Of a DNA stretch of 45,529 nt, positions 31,694-39,471 are shown one piece after another. Position 1 is the stretch's first letter; the number at the start of each line of letters is the position of its first letter. This DNA is from Avisuccinivibrio sp964424565 (lineage in GTDB: Bacteria > Pseudomonadota > Gammaproteobacteria > Enterobacterales > Succinivibrionaceae), in assembly GCA_964424565.1 (NCBI GenBank), contig CAYRIZ010000011.1, positions 1 to 45,529 on the forward strand. Direction: 5' to 3'. Under the pieces are notes generated by a model, which saw nothing but the letters and a program-made list of their open reading frames with translations, was not told the DNA's origin and searched no databases. A program made the translations under genes and the position numbers.

Positions 31694-32443
31694 TCATTCT
31701 GCGGCTCCCTGGCTTTTTACCGTTAAAGCCGGATTGTGAGTTTTCATCTGATTAATGACGTGGTCCAATCTCCTTTGATCCCAGTTCTTATTGGGATCTG
31801 TCTTAACAATTTTTCCATCTTTAGTTAAGACTTCAAAGTAATGTTCGGTATTGTCAATCAGCCTTGCGCAATCAGATTTTGCCAAGATTTCCGGCATTAA
31901 CTGCATGGCTTTGTCAAATCGCCTGTTGACAATTTCCGGTTCAACGTAATGACCGCCTGTTTGAATCCTGGAGTGTATTCTGAGATTGTTTAACTTGGCA
32001 TTCTGCAAAATGACGAAACTGGTATCAATGAAATACCCTTGTGCTTTGGCTTCATCAATCAGCTTAAGAATGCCGCGGGATGATGCTGTAGTCTCTACAA
32101 TAAAATCCTGCCTGTTCTTAAGGCATTTGGCTCTGGCTGTAAGTACTTGTCTGCCGGCTGCAATATCTACTTTTGTTTTGAGCTCAGGCGGAAGTTCATT
32201 CACATTGTGACAGCCGTACTGGTTTGCAAGCTTTTTGCCGTAAAGATCAGGGTTGACGAAAGGTGTATCAGCATCAATTTTGCCTTCTGCCTTCAAATAT
32301 TCATAAGCTGTTGATTTTCCTGAACCATTGGGACCTGCAATAAGGTAAAGTGTCAAGCCTGGCTTTCCTTTTTCAGAATTGCCATTGCCTGGGGTCTTGA
32401 CCGCCTCTTTTTGTTTTAAAGTACTAATCTCTGAATTTCTCAT
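31694..32443 (-). CDS. Zeta-toxin-like P-loop ATPase/kinase
   Basis: This 249-residue protein has a Walker A motif in LYLIAGPNGSGKSTAYEYL at about residues 32-50. FVNPDLYGKKL, QDFIVETTASSRGILKLIDEAKAQGY, and IHSRIQTGGHYVEPEIVNRRF follow. This set is typical of the zeta-toxin / predicted ABC-type ATPase family, whose best-studied members phosphorylate UDP-N-acetylglucosamine. The ATG at 32443 has GAGG nine bases upstream; a TTG at 32458 is the alternative. Base composition is richer in A+T than the flanking genes, which suggests transfer. It sits downstream of dnaX, where ybaB-recR lie in many gammaproteobacteria. Confidence 0.82.
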   Translation of the reverse strand: MRNSEISTLKQKEAVKTPGNGNSEKGKPGLTLYLIAGPNGSGKSTAYEYLKAEGKIDADTPFVNPDLYGKKLANQYGCHNVNELPPELKTKVDIAAGRQVLTARAKCLKNRQDFIVETTASSRGILKLIDEAKAQGYFIDTSFVILQNAKLNNLRIHSRIQTGGHYVEPEIVNRRFDKAMQLMPEILAKSDCARLIDNTEHYFEVLTKDGKIVKTDPNKNWDQRRLDHVINQMKTHNPALTVKSQGAAE

Positions 32444-32572
32444 TTTCTTTCGCCTCAAAGATCCTGCCGCTGTGCCGGACAGATCTGAATGAGATTTTTA
32501 TTTGACAGGAAAAGTCATAACTTCTTTGCAGGTCCTGTTGCTGTTTTGCAGCGCTTTAATCAGCTCACGCCC

Positions 32573-32593
32573 CAGGACAGCAGCTCTGTCCTG
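32573..32593. other. Hairpin between dnaX and the zeta-toxin-like gene
   Basis: CAGGACA (32573-32579) and TGTCCTG (32587-32593) pair perfectly. There is no T-tract, so it is not a standard terminator. It lies 45 bp past the dnaX stop and about 130 bp upstream of the zeta-like start, on the same strand. Confidence 0.35.
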
Positions 32594-32637
32594 AAGCCAT
32601 AAGCTCACTTTCCGGCATAAGGCATCATGCAGTGACA

Positions 32638-35588
32638 TTATCTGCTCTCTGCACTATTTTCCGGCACATAAAGCTGCAGCGGCAGCTCATTGAGATTTTC
32701 CCCCATAAGATTACACAGCCCCTGCAGCCAGGCTTCCCGGGACAGTTCCTGCCTGCGGGCAGCAATATCGCGCTGCAGGGCCTGATTGACTGCCGCACAA
32801 GGTGCTCCGTCCGGCACTCCTGGCACATAGGATATGATGACCTGCACCGGCCGGCCGAAATATTGGGAGAACTGCTGATTAAAGCGCTGTACCGCTCCGC
32901 TGCCTTCAATATAATCCCGGTGATCCAGGCTGCAGCTTAAAGCCATGTTACCCTGGGCATCCGGACCGTGCTGCAAAGCGGAAAAAAGCAGTGCATTGAG
33001 ATCCGGTCCATTCTTAAAACCGCAGGCGGCAATCAGCTTATACCAGGGGTCGCTCTGCTCCAGCTGCGGGTAATAATCGTCAGCCCCCAGCGGACGCAGG
33101 CTGGGAAAATGCGGCAGTCTGTATCCTGTCGGCAGAGTCTGCTCCCCCCGCGGGATTAAGGTGGACTGTCCTCTGCCGCCGGACTTTTCCCTGCCATAGT
33201 TCCCGGACCTGGAGAACTTTCCGGCAGGCTCAGTGTACGGCTGCGGAGGCGGCGGCACAGCCGCAGGCTGAGAGGCAGGATCTGCGGCCAGCAGCAGATC
33301 CGGGCCTCCCTGCCGGGCATAGAATTCATCTTCTCCTTCTGCCAGGGCACCGGCCGGGGCATAGTCATCATCCTCCAGAGGCGGCAGATCCTGCAGATAA
33401 TCAGGCGGCACAGGCCCGGCATCCACCGCCACGGCATCCGGCAGAGCCTGCGGCGGGATATTTTCCGGCTGCGGCGGTACGGCTGCGGCCGCCTCCCCTG
33501 CAGGCAGGACGCCCGGCGGTGCAGGATATTGAGGAGTCTGCTGCGGCAGTGCCGGCTCTGTCGCCTGCTCCTGCTGCATCCGCTGATCCACTGCCTGATT
33601 GATGCGCCTGGATTCCTCTGGACTCATCGGGGCAGTCATGATATCCGCCGGAGCGGCAGGCACCGGGGATGCCGAAGGGGCTCCGGATTCTGTGGCAAAA
33701 TTGCCGGCCAGAGGAGAGACCGGCTCTGCCGCCTGCTCCTGCTGCATTCTCTGATCCACTGCCTGATTGATGCGTCTGGCTTCCTCCAGACTCATCGGGG
33801 CAGTCATGATATCCGCCGAGGCGGCAGGCACCGGGGCCGCCGGCAGCTCCTGCCCGGCCTGAGCTGTGCTGTCCGGCTGGCTGCCGGCAGGAGGCATCTG
33901 CCCCGGCGGCTGAGCGGCCAGAGCAGCCAGACCGGCAATCTGCCGCACTGTGGGATCAGCTCCTTTCTGCCGGTGCTGCCGTGCCCGCAGCAGACCTGAG
34001 GCCTGTTTTAAGTCTATGAGATAGGACAGTGCCTGCAGACAGCGGCTGAAACCTGCTTGTATGGCCGGATCGGCCACCGGGAGATTGAGCAGTTCCGCCG
34101 CTCGCGCCACTGCCTGCGCTCCGGCAGAAAGCTGACCTGCAGCCGGCGGCTGCGGCTGTGACTGCTGCGGCGTGGCTGCAGGCTGCAGGCTGCGCAGCAT
34201 CTCCTGACTGTCAGGGCTCAGCGGGCGGCTTTTCAGGGCGCTCTGCTGGGCTTCCGGGCGCATAAAGGCTGAATTGTTCCCTGCCGCCGGGCTGGATGGG
34301 GCATTGAGCACGGCTATGCTGTTGGCCGCAGACTGTATATCCAGCGGCTGATTGTAATTAAACTCTGAGGAGACAGTGCTGCCGGAGGACGCCGGCGGCT
34401 GAGGGGCAGGAGCAGTTTGTACTGCCGCAGCCTGGGCTGCGGCTAAATTTTCGGCGTCTTTTTCATTCAGCCAATCTTTTTTTTTTCCGGGGTAAAAGCG
34501 TGCAGCCGCAGCAAAGTCATCTCAAAGGCAGACTTGCCGTCAGGGGCATAATCAAATTCCCGCAGCCCCTCTATGCAGATCTGATAGTAAAGCTGCAGCT
34601 GCTGGGCAGTAAATTTGGGGGCGTATTTTTCCAGCATCTCCAAAGGCAGGGAAAAGACATTTAATTTGCTGCCGCCTATGAACTGAAAGAGCGCCAGATC
34701 ATGCAGGGCCACAGTCAGCTCATCTATGAGGCTGTGGTAATTGGGGCTGATCTGCGTGATGCGGGAGAGCAGATCTCCCAGCTTAATCCCGGCTTTGGGA
34801 TCCAGGCTGTCCAGCACTTCGGCTATCACGCTGTCCCCTACCGTGCCCAGCATGGAAAGCACCACTTCCCGGCGGACGGCGCCGCGGCCCAGGGCTACGG
34901 CCTGATCACACAGCGACAGAGCATCGCGCATGGAGCCGCGGGCTGCCCGGGCAATCAGCAGGGCCCCTTCTGATTCGCAGGTAAGACCTTCAGAAGCGGT
35001 GATCTTCTGGATCTGCTGCTGTATCTCCTCCACACTCAGCGCCTTGAGCTGAAACTGCAGGCAACGGGAGAGCACAGTAGTGGGGATCTTGTGCGGATCG
35101 GTGGTGGCCAGGATGAATTTGACATAGGAAGGAGGCTCTTCCAGAGTTTTGAGCAGAGCATTGAAGCTGCTCTGGGAGAGCATGTGCACTTCGTCTATGA
35201 TGTAGATCTTATAGCGGCCGCTGATGGGAGGATACTGCGTGTTTTCCAGCAGCTGCCTGGTATCGTCCACCTTGGTCTGCGAGGCGGCATCGATTTCAAT
35301 CACATCAGGAAAGGAGCCGGCGGTGATCCCCCGGCAGGCATTGCAGCAGCCGCAGGGATGTGAACTCTCCCCCTGCTCGCATTCCAGCGACTTGGCCATG
35401 ATGCGGGCTATGGTGGTCTTGCCTATGCCGCGGGTACCGGTCAGCAGATAGGCATGATGGACGCGTCTGGTATCTATGGCATTGGCCAGTGCGCTGAGCA
35501 CATGCTTCTGCCCTACTACATCTTCAAAAACCTGGGGACGATACTTGCGGGCTAGCGCCTGATAGTCGCCGCTTAATGTGATGCTCAT
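32638..35588 (-). CDS. dnaX: DNA polymerase III subunit tau (full dnaX product by -1 frameshift)
   Basis: The full-length tau protein would be about 983 residues if ribosomes or RNA polymerase slip by -1 at the run of ten As at 34477-34486 (minus strand). The frame downstream stays open without interruption from the run to 32638. Its C-terminal 130 residues (from about LIAACGFKNGPDLNALLFSAL) look like the tau domain that binds the polymerase alpha subunit. Between lies a very long Pro/Ala/Gln-rich linker with an internal duplication. The part from 34311 to 32638 looks like a separate gene but is not. E. coli tau is 643 residues, so this linker is unusually long. Tau joins the two core polymerases to the clamp loader and DnaB. 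Confidence 0.85.
33551..33836 (-). repeat. Internal 118-bp duplication in the tau linker
   Basis: Segments 33551-33668 and 33719-33836 are direct copies with a few mismatches and a period of 168 bp (56 codons). Both encode a DIMTAPMS block followed by RRINQAVDQRMQQEQA, inside the otherwise low-complexity linker of tau. The reading frame is kept, so the protein carries the block twice. Confidence 0.85.
34424..34443 (-). promoter_or_regulatory. Stem-loop downstream of the dnaX slippery run
   Basis: GCCGCAGCC (34424-34432) and GGCTGCGGC (34435-34443) form a perfect stem, with a realistic loop of four bases once the inner pair opens. It starts 32 nt downstream of the slippery run on the minus-strand mRNA, farther than in E. 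coli, so its role in frameshifting is uncertain. Confidence 0.45.
34467..35588 (-). CDS. dnaX: DNA polymerase III subunit gamma (short dnaX product)
   Basis: The unshifted frame ends at 34467 and gives a 373-residue gamma protein, the clamp-loader ATPase. The motifs are a P-loop GTRGIGKTT near residue 45, a four-Cys zinc site (CEQGESSHPCGCCNAC), the DExx-type IDEVHMLSQ, and sensor/arginine-finger LSRCLQF. The frame stops TGA shortly after GAA AAA AAA AAG, which contains the same A AAA AAG heptamer that drives gamma synthesis in E. coli. AAGG lies before the ATG at 35588. apt is upstream with a 71-bp gap, the same order as E. coli apt-dnaX. Confidence 0.93.
   Translation of the reverse strand: MSITLSGDYQALARKYRPQVFEDVVGQKHVLSALANAIDTRRVHHAYLLTGTRGIGKTTIARIMAKSLECEQGESSHPCGCCNACRGITAGSFPDVIEIDAASQTKVDDTRQLLENTQYPPISGRYKIYIIDEVHMLSQSSFNALLKTLEEPPSYVKFILATTDPHKIPTTVLSRCLQFQLKALSVEEIQQQIQKITASEGLTCESEGALLIARAARGSMRDALSLCDQAVALGRGAVRREVVLSMLGTVGDSVIAEVLDSLDPKAGIKLGDLLSRITQISPNYHSLIDELTVALHDLALFQFIGGSKLNVFSLPLEMLEKYAPKFTAQQLQLYYQICIEGLREFDYAPDGKSAFEMTLLRLHAFTPEKKKIG
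34477..34486 (-). promoter_or_regulatory. A10 slippery run for tau/gamma switching
   Basis: Ten As on the mRNA strand are followed by G, giving A AAA AAG in the zero frame. A -1 shift joins the gamma frame to a downstream frame that is open for 612 codons. The homopolymer length also allows slippage by RNA polymerase, as known in Thermus dnaX, so either mechanism could apply. Confidence 0.8.
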
Positions 35589-35659
35589 CGGCAAACCTTA
35601 TGCAGAAATCAAAAATTGAGCTGAGGCCGGGCGGTCATTTAGCCCGGCAGTAAAGGGCA

Positions 35660-36232
35660 TCAGTGCCCGGGGAATTTGAGCAGTGAGACTACATCCACGC
35701 CGCAGGACTGTCTGATCCGCTCCGCGCCGCCCAGATCGAACAGCTCGAGCACAAAAGCAGCGCCCACTACCTCGCCCTGCAGTCTGCGGACCAGTTTGAT
35801 CATGGCCTCCACCGTACCGCCGGTGGCCAGCAGATCGTCGAGCACCAGCACGCGCTCATGCGGCAGGATGGCATCATGGTTGAGCTGCAGCACATTGCTG
35901 CCGTATTCCAGATCATACTGCTCGCTTATGGTCTTACGCGGCAGCTTGCCCGGCTTTCTGACCATGACCAGGCCGCAGCCCAGGCGATCAGCCAGCGGAG
36001 CTCCGAACACAAAGCCGCGGGCTTCAGCGCAGACAATCTTGTCCGGAGCGCAGTCGCGGCAGAGCTCCTCGAGCAGATCCAGGCACATCCTGAAGGCTTT
36101 TTTATCTTCACACAATGAGGTAATATCACGAAACAATATTCCCGGCTTGGGAAAATCGGGAATGGATTTAACTGATTCCTGAAGATATGCTGCCTTTGCT
36201 TGAAAAGCGGCATCTGCTGCTGGATTTGGCAC
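35660..36232 (-). CDS. apt: Adenine phosphoribosyltransferase
   Basis: This 190-residue cytoplasmic salvage enzyme makes AMP from adenine and PRPP. The PRPP-binding motif is VLVLDDLLATGGT, and the adenine side shows in IVCAEARGFVFGAPLADRLGCG and VRKPGKLPRKT. I place the start at the GTG at 36232, six bases after GGAG. The longer form from TTG at 36244 would include that ribosome site in its coding part. It is upstream of dnaX as in E. coli and divergent from gph, with 66 bp between. Confidence 0.92.
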   Translation of the reverse strand: MPNPAADAAFQAKAAYLQESVKSIPDFPKPGILFRDITSLCEDKKAFRMCLDLLEELCRDCAPDKIVCAEARGFVFGAPLADRLGCGLVMVRKPGKLPRKTISEQYDLEYGSNVLQLNHDAILPHERVLVLDDLLATGGTVEAMIKLVRRLQGEVVGAAFVLELFDLGGAERIRQSCGVDVVSLLKFPGH

Positions 36233-36298
36233 TTCTCTCTCCAATTAAATAAACTTAGGCTGAAACTCAACCCGCAATATAAGGAACAAGGCTTTACA

Positions 36299-37027
36299 GT
36301 GTCAAGCACACCTCCCCTTCATTCTACACCCGCCGCCGCGTCCGTCCGGCCTTTTGCCGCCGTACTTTTTGATCTGGACGGCACCCTGCTCCATACTGCC
36401 CCGGATTTGATCAACGCCTGTCAGGCCACCCTGCAACATTTCGGTTATCCCGAGGCCCCGCGGGAGAATATAGCGCGCTGCGTCACCTCGGGCATGCGCG
36501 TCATGCTGCGGGCGTCCATTGCTCCGGCAGCGCAGGATGCTGCCTTAATAGAAGGCCCCATGCGCGATTATTTTGCCCAATATTACACTGAGCACATCTG
36601 CACGGACACCAGGCCTTTTCCCGGCATGAATGAGCTGTTGCTGCGCCTTAAGGCAGACGGCATCAAATGCGCTGTAGTGACCAACAAGTACCACAACATG
36701 GCCGTAAAACTGCTGCAGCATTTCCCTCTGTACCCTGCCCTCAGCCTGATCCTGGGCTGTGACAGCTGCACTCATGCCAAACCCCATCCCGAGCCGCTGC
36801 TTACCGCCTGCCGTACCCTGGGAGTACAGCCGGTTGAGGCCCTGTATGTGGGAGATCATCTCAATGACATGGAAGCCGCCCGCCGGGCCGGCTGCCCTTC
36901 CTGCTGTGCCCTGTGGGGCTACGGCGCGGTGGAATGCGGTGATCCCTCAGGCTGGCAGAGCACTTTTGCCGCCGCCGACTGCGCAGAACTCGAGCGCATT
37001 ATCCACAGCGGCCGGCAAATAGGCTGA
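36299..37027 (+). CDS. gph: HAD-family phosphatase, phosphoglycolate-phosphatase-like
   Basis: This is a 242-residue HAD hydrolase. The nucleophile motif is VLFDLDGTLLHTAPDL near residue 20, motif II is CAVVTNKYH, the Lys motif is HAKPHPEPL, and motif IV is ALYVGDHLNDMEAARRAG. The pattern fits Gph (removal of phosphate from 2-phosphoglycolate made in DNA repair), though related phosphatases are hard to tell apart. The GTG at 36299 is chosen, with AAGG seven bases upstream; an ATG at 36200 would run into the apt gene and adds a non-family tail. It is divergent from apt and convergent with thrC. Confidence 0.82.
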   Translation: MSSTPPLHSTPAAASVRPFAAVLFDLDGTLLHTAPDLINACQATLQHFGYPEAPRENIARCVTSGMRVMLRASIAPAAQDAALIEGPMRDYFAQYYTEHICTDTRPFPGMNELLLRLKADGIKCAVVTNKYHNMAVKLLQHFPLYPALSLILGCDSCTHAKPHPEPLLTACRTLGVQPVEALYVGDHLNDMEAARRAGCPSCCALWGYGAVECGDPSGWQSTFAAADCAELERIIHSGRQIG

Positions 37028-37066
37028 AAAAGAAAAAGGCACTGCCCCCGGGGTGAGAGCAGTGCC
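37027..37066 (-). terminator. Intrinsic terminator of the thr genes
   Basis: On the minus strand GGCACTGC and GCAGTGCC (plus 37038-37045 and 37059-37066) form an 8-bp stem, followed by TTTTTCTTTTT. It lies 38 bp after the thrC stop and touches the end of the convergent gph gene. Confidence 0.85.
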
Positions 37067-37103
37067 CTGCCGCCCCCAGCCGGGGACGGCTGTATGTAGT
37101 ACT

Positions 37104-38384
37104 TTATACGGCAAGTTCCTGCAGCATATAAGCCTTGAGGGCCTGATAATCAGGCTGCAGCAGCACCTTGGAGCTGGGCAGATCCACGCGTTTGGCCAGA
37201 GCCTCCGGCAGCGGAGTGTCCAGGCCCAGGGTTTCATCCACCACTTCCTTGAACTTGGCCGGATGGGCGGTGCCCAGGAAGATACCGGTCTCCCCTTCCT
37301 GCAGATTGTCGCTCAGCACCTGACAGGCAATGGCGGCATGAGGCTCGAGCACATAGCCGGTCTTCTGATACAAAGCGGCCATGCTGCGGCGGGTTTCCTC
37401 GTCACTCATTGACCCAAAGGCAAAATCAGACAGCTGCCAGCCCATCATCTTGACCACAGCTTCCACGCGCGGCCAGTTGTTGGGTCTGGAAATATCCATG
37501 GCATTGGACAGGGTGGCCACAGTGGCATGCGGCTCCCATATGCCGGTGGCCAGATAACGCGGCACGGTGTCATTGGCATTGCAGGAGATCACAAAGCGGG
37601 CCTGCAGTCCCAGGGCCTTGGCAATCAGGCCGGCGGTGATATTGCCGAAATTGCCGCAGGGCACGGAGAAGACCAGATGCTCACGCTCTGCCGGCGACAG
37701 CTGGGCGGCAGCCTCAAAGTAGTAGCATACCTGGGCCAGCAGACGGGAAATATTGATGGAATTGGCAGAATTGAGCCCCACCTGCTGCCTGAAGGCGGCA
37801 TCATCAAAGGCGGTCTTGACCAGATCCTGGCACTCATCAAAAGTACCGTCTATTTCCACGGCGCGTATATTGCCGCCCAGAGTGGCGATCAGCTTCTCCT
37901 GCAGGGCAGAAATCTTGCCCTTGGGATAGAGCACCACCACATCAATGCCCGGCTGCCCGTAGAAGGCATCGGCCACAGCCGCACCGGTATCGCCTGAGGT
38001 GGCAGTCAATATGGTCAGATGGGCATCGCCACGCACGGCAGAGAGCACACGGGCCATAAAGCGGGCGCCGAAATCCTTAAAGGCCAGGGTGGGACCGTGG
38101 AACAGCTCCAGGGCATAAATATGATCGTCGGCCTTGACCAGCGGAGCCTTAAAGGTAAAGGCATCGGCAATAATGGCCTCCAGCTGCGGTATTTCCTCTC
38201 CTACAAGATGGCGCAGAATTTTGCAGCTGCGCTCCACCAGCGGCAGGGCCAGCAGATCTTCTACATTGTCAAAGGGTTTGATGCTGTCCATGAAGAACAG
38301 GCCCTGATCCCTGCCTATGCCCAGTTTTACAGCCTCGGCAAAACTTACTTCCTGAGTGTGGTCCTTTAAATTAAATAACTGCAT
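37104..38384 (-). CDS. thrC: Threonine synthase
   Basis: This 426-residue PLP enzyme converts O-phosphohomoserine to threonine, the last step of the pathway. The PLP Lys is in HGPTLAFKDFGARF; the Gly-rich phosphate site is TATSGDTGAAVADAF. Length matches E. coli ThrC (428). GAGG lies seven bases before the ATG, and only 2 bp separate it from thrB, so translation is coupled. It is the last gene of the thr group, followed by a strong terminator. Confidence 0.95.
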   Translation of the reverse strand: MQLFNLKDHTQEVSFAEAVKLGIGRDQGLFFMDSIKPFDNVEDLLALPLVERSCKILRHLVGEEIPQLEAIIADAFTFKAPLVKADDHIYALELFHGPTLAFKDFGARFMARVLSAVRGDAHLTILTATSGDTGAAVADAFYGQPGIDVVVLYPKGKISALQEKLIATLGGNIRAVEIDGTFDECQDLVKTAFDDAAFRQQVGLNSANSINISRLLAQVCYYFEAAAQLSPAEREHLVFSVPCGNFGNITAGLIAKALGLQARFVISCNANDTVPRYLATGIWEPHATVATLSNAMDISRPNNWPRVEAVVKMMGWQLSDFAFGSMSDEETRRSMAALYQKTGYVLEPHAAIACQVLSDNLQEGETGIFLGTAHPAKFKEVVDETLGLDTPLPEALAKRVDLPSSKVLLQPDYQALKAYMLQELAV

Positions 38385-38386
38385 GA

Positions 38387-39349
38387 TTAAACCTCAATTT
38401 CCTCTACCCGGGCACCCTCATGATCTATGGAGCAGATGTGGCAGAAACCGTCTTCATTGGCAATAAAGTTGCGCTCCAGCCATTCCTTCATTTCCGAGGC
38501 GGCTTCAAGCGAGGTGAAAATGGAAAAAATCGATGAGCCTGATCCGGAAATACCGGTGGCCAGCGCATTGATGGCCCGGCCGAAATTGCGGGCCAGATCA
38601 AAGCCCGGGATGAGCTGTGCCCGGTAGGGCTCGGCAATCACATCAACCAGGCAGGCTGCCGCCAGAGCTTCATTGCCTGTATGGCAGGCATGCACAAAGG
38701 TGGCCAGATGCCGGCCGTAGGTGATCACTTCCTGCCTGCGGTACTGTGCTGGCAGTATGGCGCGGGCGGCGGCGGTGGAGACCTTGATGCCGGGGAAGCA
38801 GGATACCCAGTACCAGTTGTCAAAGGTATTGAGGTTCTGCGAAACAATGCCGTGCTCGCCTATGATCAGCTGCAGGCCGCCGTAGTAACAGGGGGCCACA
38901 TTGTCATAGTGAATGGAGCCGGAAATTTTGCCCTCAAGCTGTCCCATCAGCTCCACCCGGCCCTGCTCTCCCAGGGCATTATTATGTACGGCATCCAGAG
39001 CTACCACGGCAGCTACTACCGAGGCGGCCGATGAGCCCAAACCGGAGCAGACCGGCAGGTTTTTCTCCAGCTTCATATGCAGGTTGAGCGCAGCCAGTCC
39101 CCGTTCTTCCATGGCCTGGCGGTACAGCAGATAGGCATCATAGACGATGTTCTTTTGCGGCTCAGGCGGGAGTTTATGCGCAAAGCGGCCGGTGCACTCA
39201 ATACTGCAGCCCGGCTCGGTGGTGGGATATACCGTTACAAAATCACCCAGCGGTACGCCGTTGATCGGTTTGAGCGCAGCGCCGAGCAGATCAAAACCCA
39301 CGGATAAGTTGGCGGCGGATGCCGGCGCGTAAGCACGATATGCCTTCAT
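38387..39349 (-). CDS. thrB: Homoserine kinase
   Basis: This 320-residue GHMP-family kinase phosphorylates homoserine. The ATP loop is LPVCSGLGSSAASVVAAVVAL, and the N-terminus AYAPASAANLSVGFDLLGAAL and the C-terminal GISGSGSSIF are typical. The ribosome site before the ATG is weak. thrC follows after 2 bp. Unlike E. coli, where thrA and thrB nearly touch, 122 bp separate thrB from thrA. This gap holds a GC-rich hairpin (39441-39465) and a run of six Ts on the minus strand (39417-39422). Confidence 0.94.
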   Translation of the reverse strand: MKAYRAYAPASAANLSVGFDLLGAALKPINGVPLGDFVTVYPTTEPGCSIECTGRFAHKLPPEPQKNIVYDAYLLYRQAMEERGLAALNLHMKLEKNLPVCSGLGSSAASVVAAVVALDAVHNNALGEQGRVELMGQLEGKISGSIHYDNVAPCYYGGLQLIIGEHGIVSQNLNTFDNWYWVSCFPGIKVSTAAARAILPAQYRRQEVITYGRHLATFVHACHTGNEALAAACLVDVIAEPYRAQLIPGFDLARNFGRAINALATGISGSGSSIFSIFTSLEAASEMKEWLERNFIANEDGFCHICSIDHEGARVEEIEV

Positions 39350-39440
39350 AAAATTTCAAAAAGCGCAGCACTCGATCCTCAAGACCGGGGCGGCGCTCCC
39401 TCCTGTAAGTCAAATCAAAAAACAGTGAGCCGGTGAGATG

Positions 39441-39465
39441 CCGGGCCCGCCACAGGCAGGCCCGG
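39441..39465 (-). other. GC-rich hairpin in the thrA-thrB gap
   Basis: CCGGGCC (39441-39447) and GGCCCGG (39459-39465) pair perfectly. A six-T run on the minus strand follows 18 nt later (39417-39422), so this is not a standard terminator, but it may cause partial termination or pausing between thrA and thrB. Confidence 0.4.
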
Positions 39466-39471
39466 ACACCA

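Noticed and set aside
33551..33836. CRISPR-like direct repeat pair
   Set aside because: Only two copies of 118 bp, in frame inside a protein linker; no short repeats with spacers and no cas genes.
32638..34311. A separate gene of 557 codons downstream of dnaX
   Set aside because: The frame continues upstream without a stop to the A10 run and its C-terminus looks like tau, so it is the shifted part of dnaX, not a new gene.
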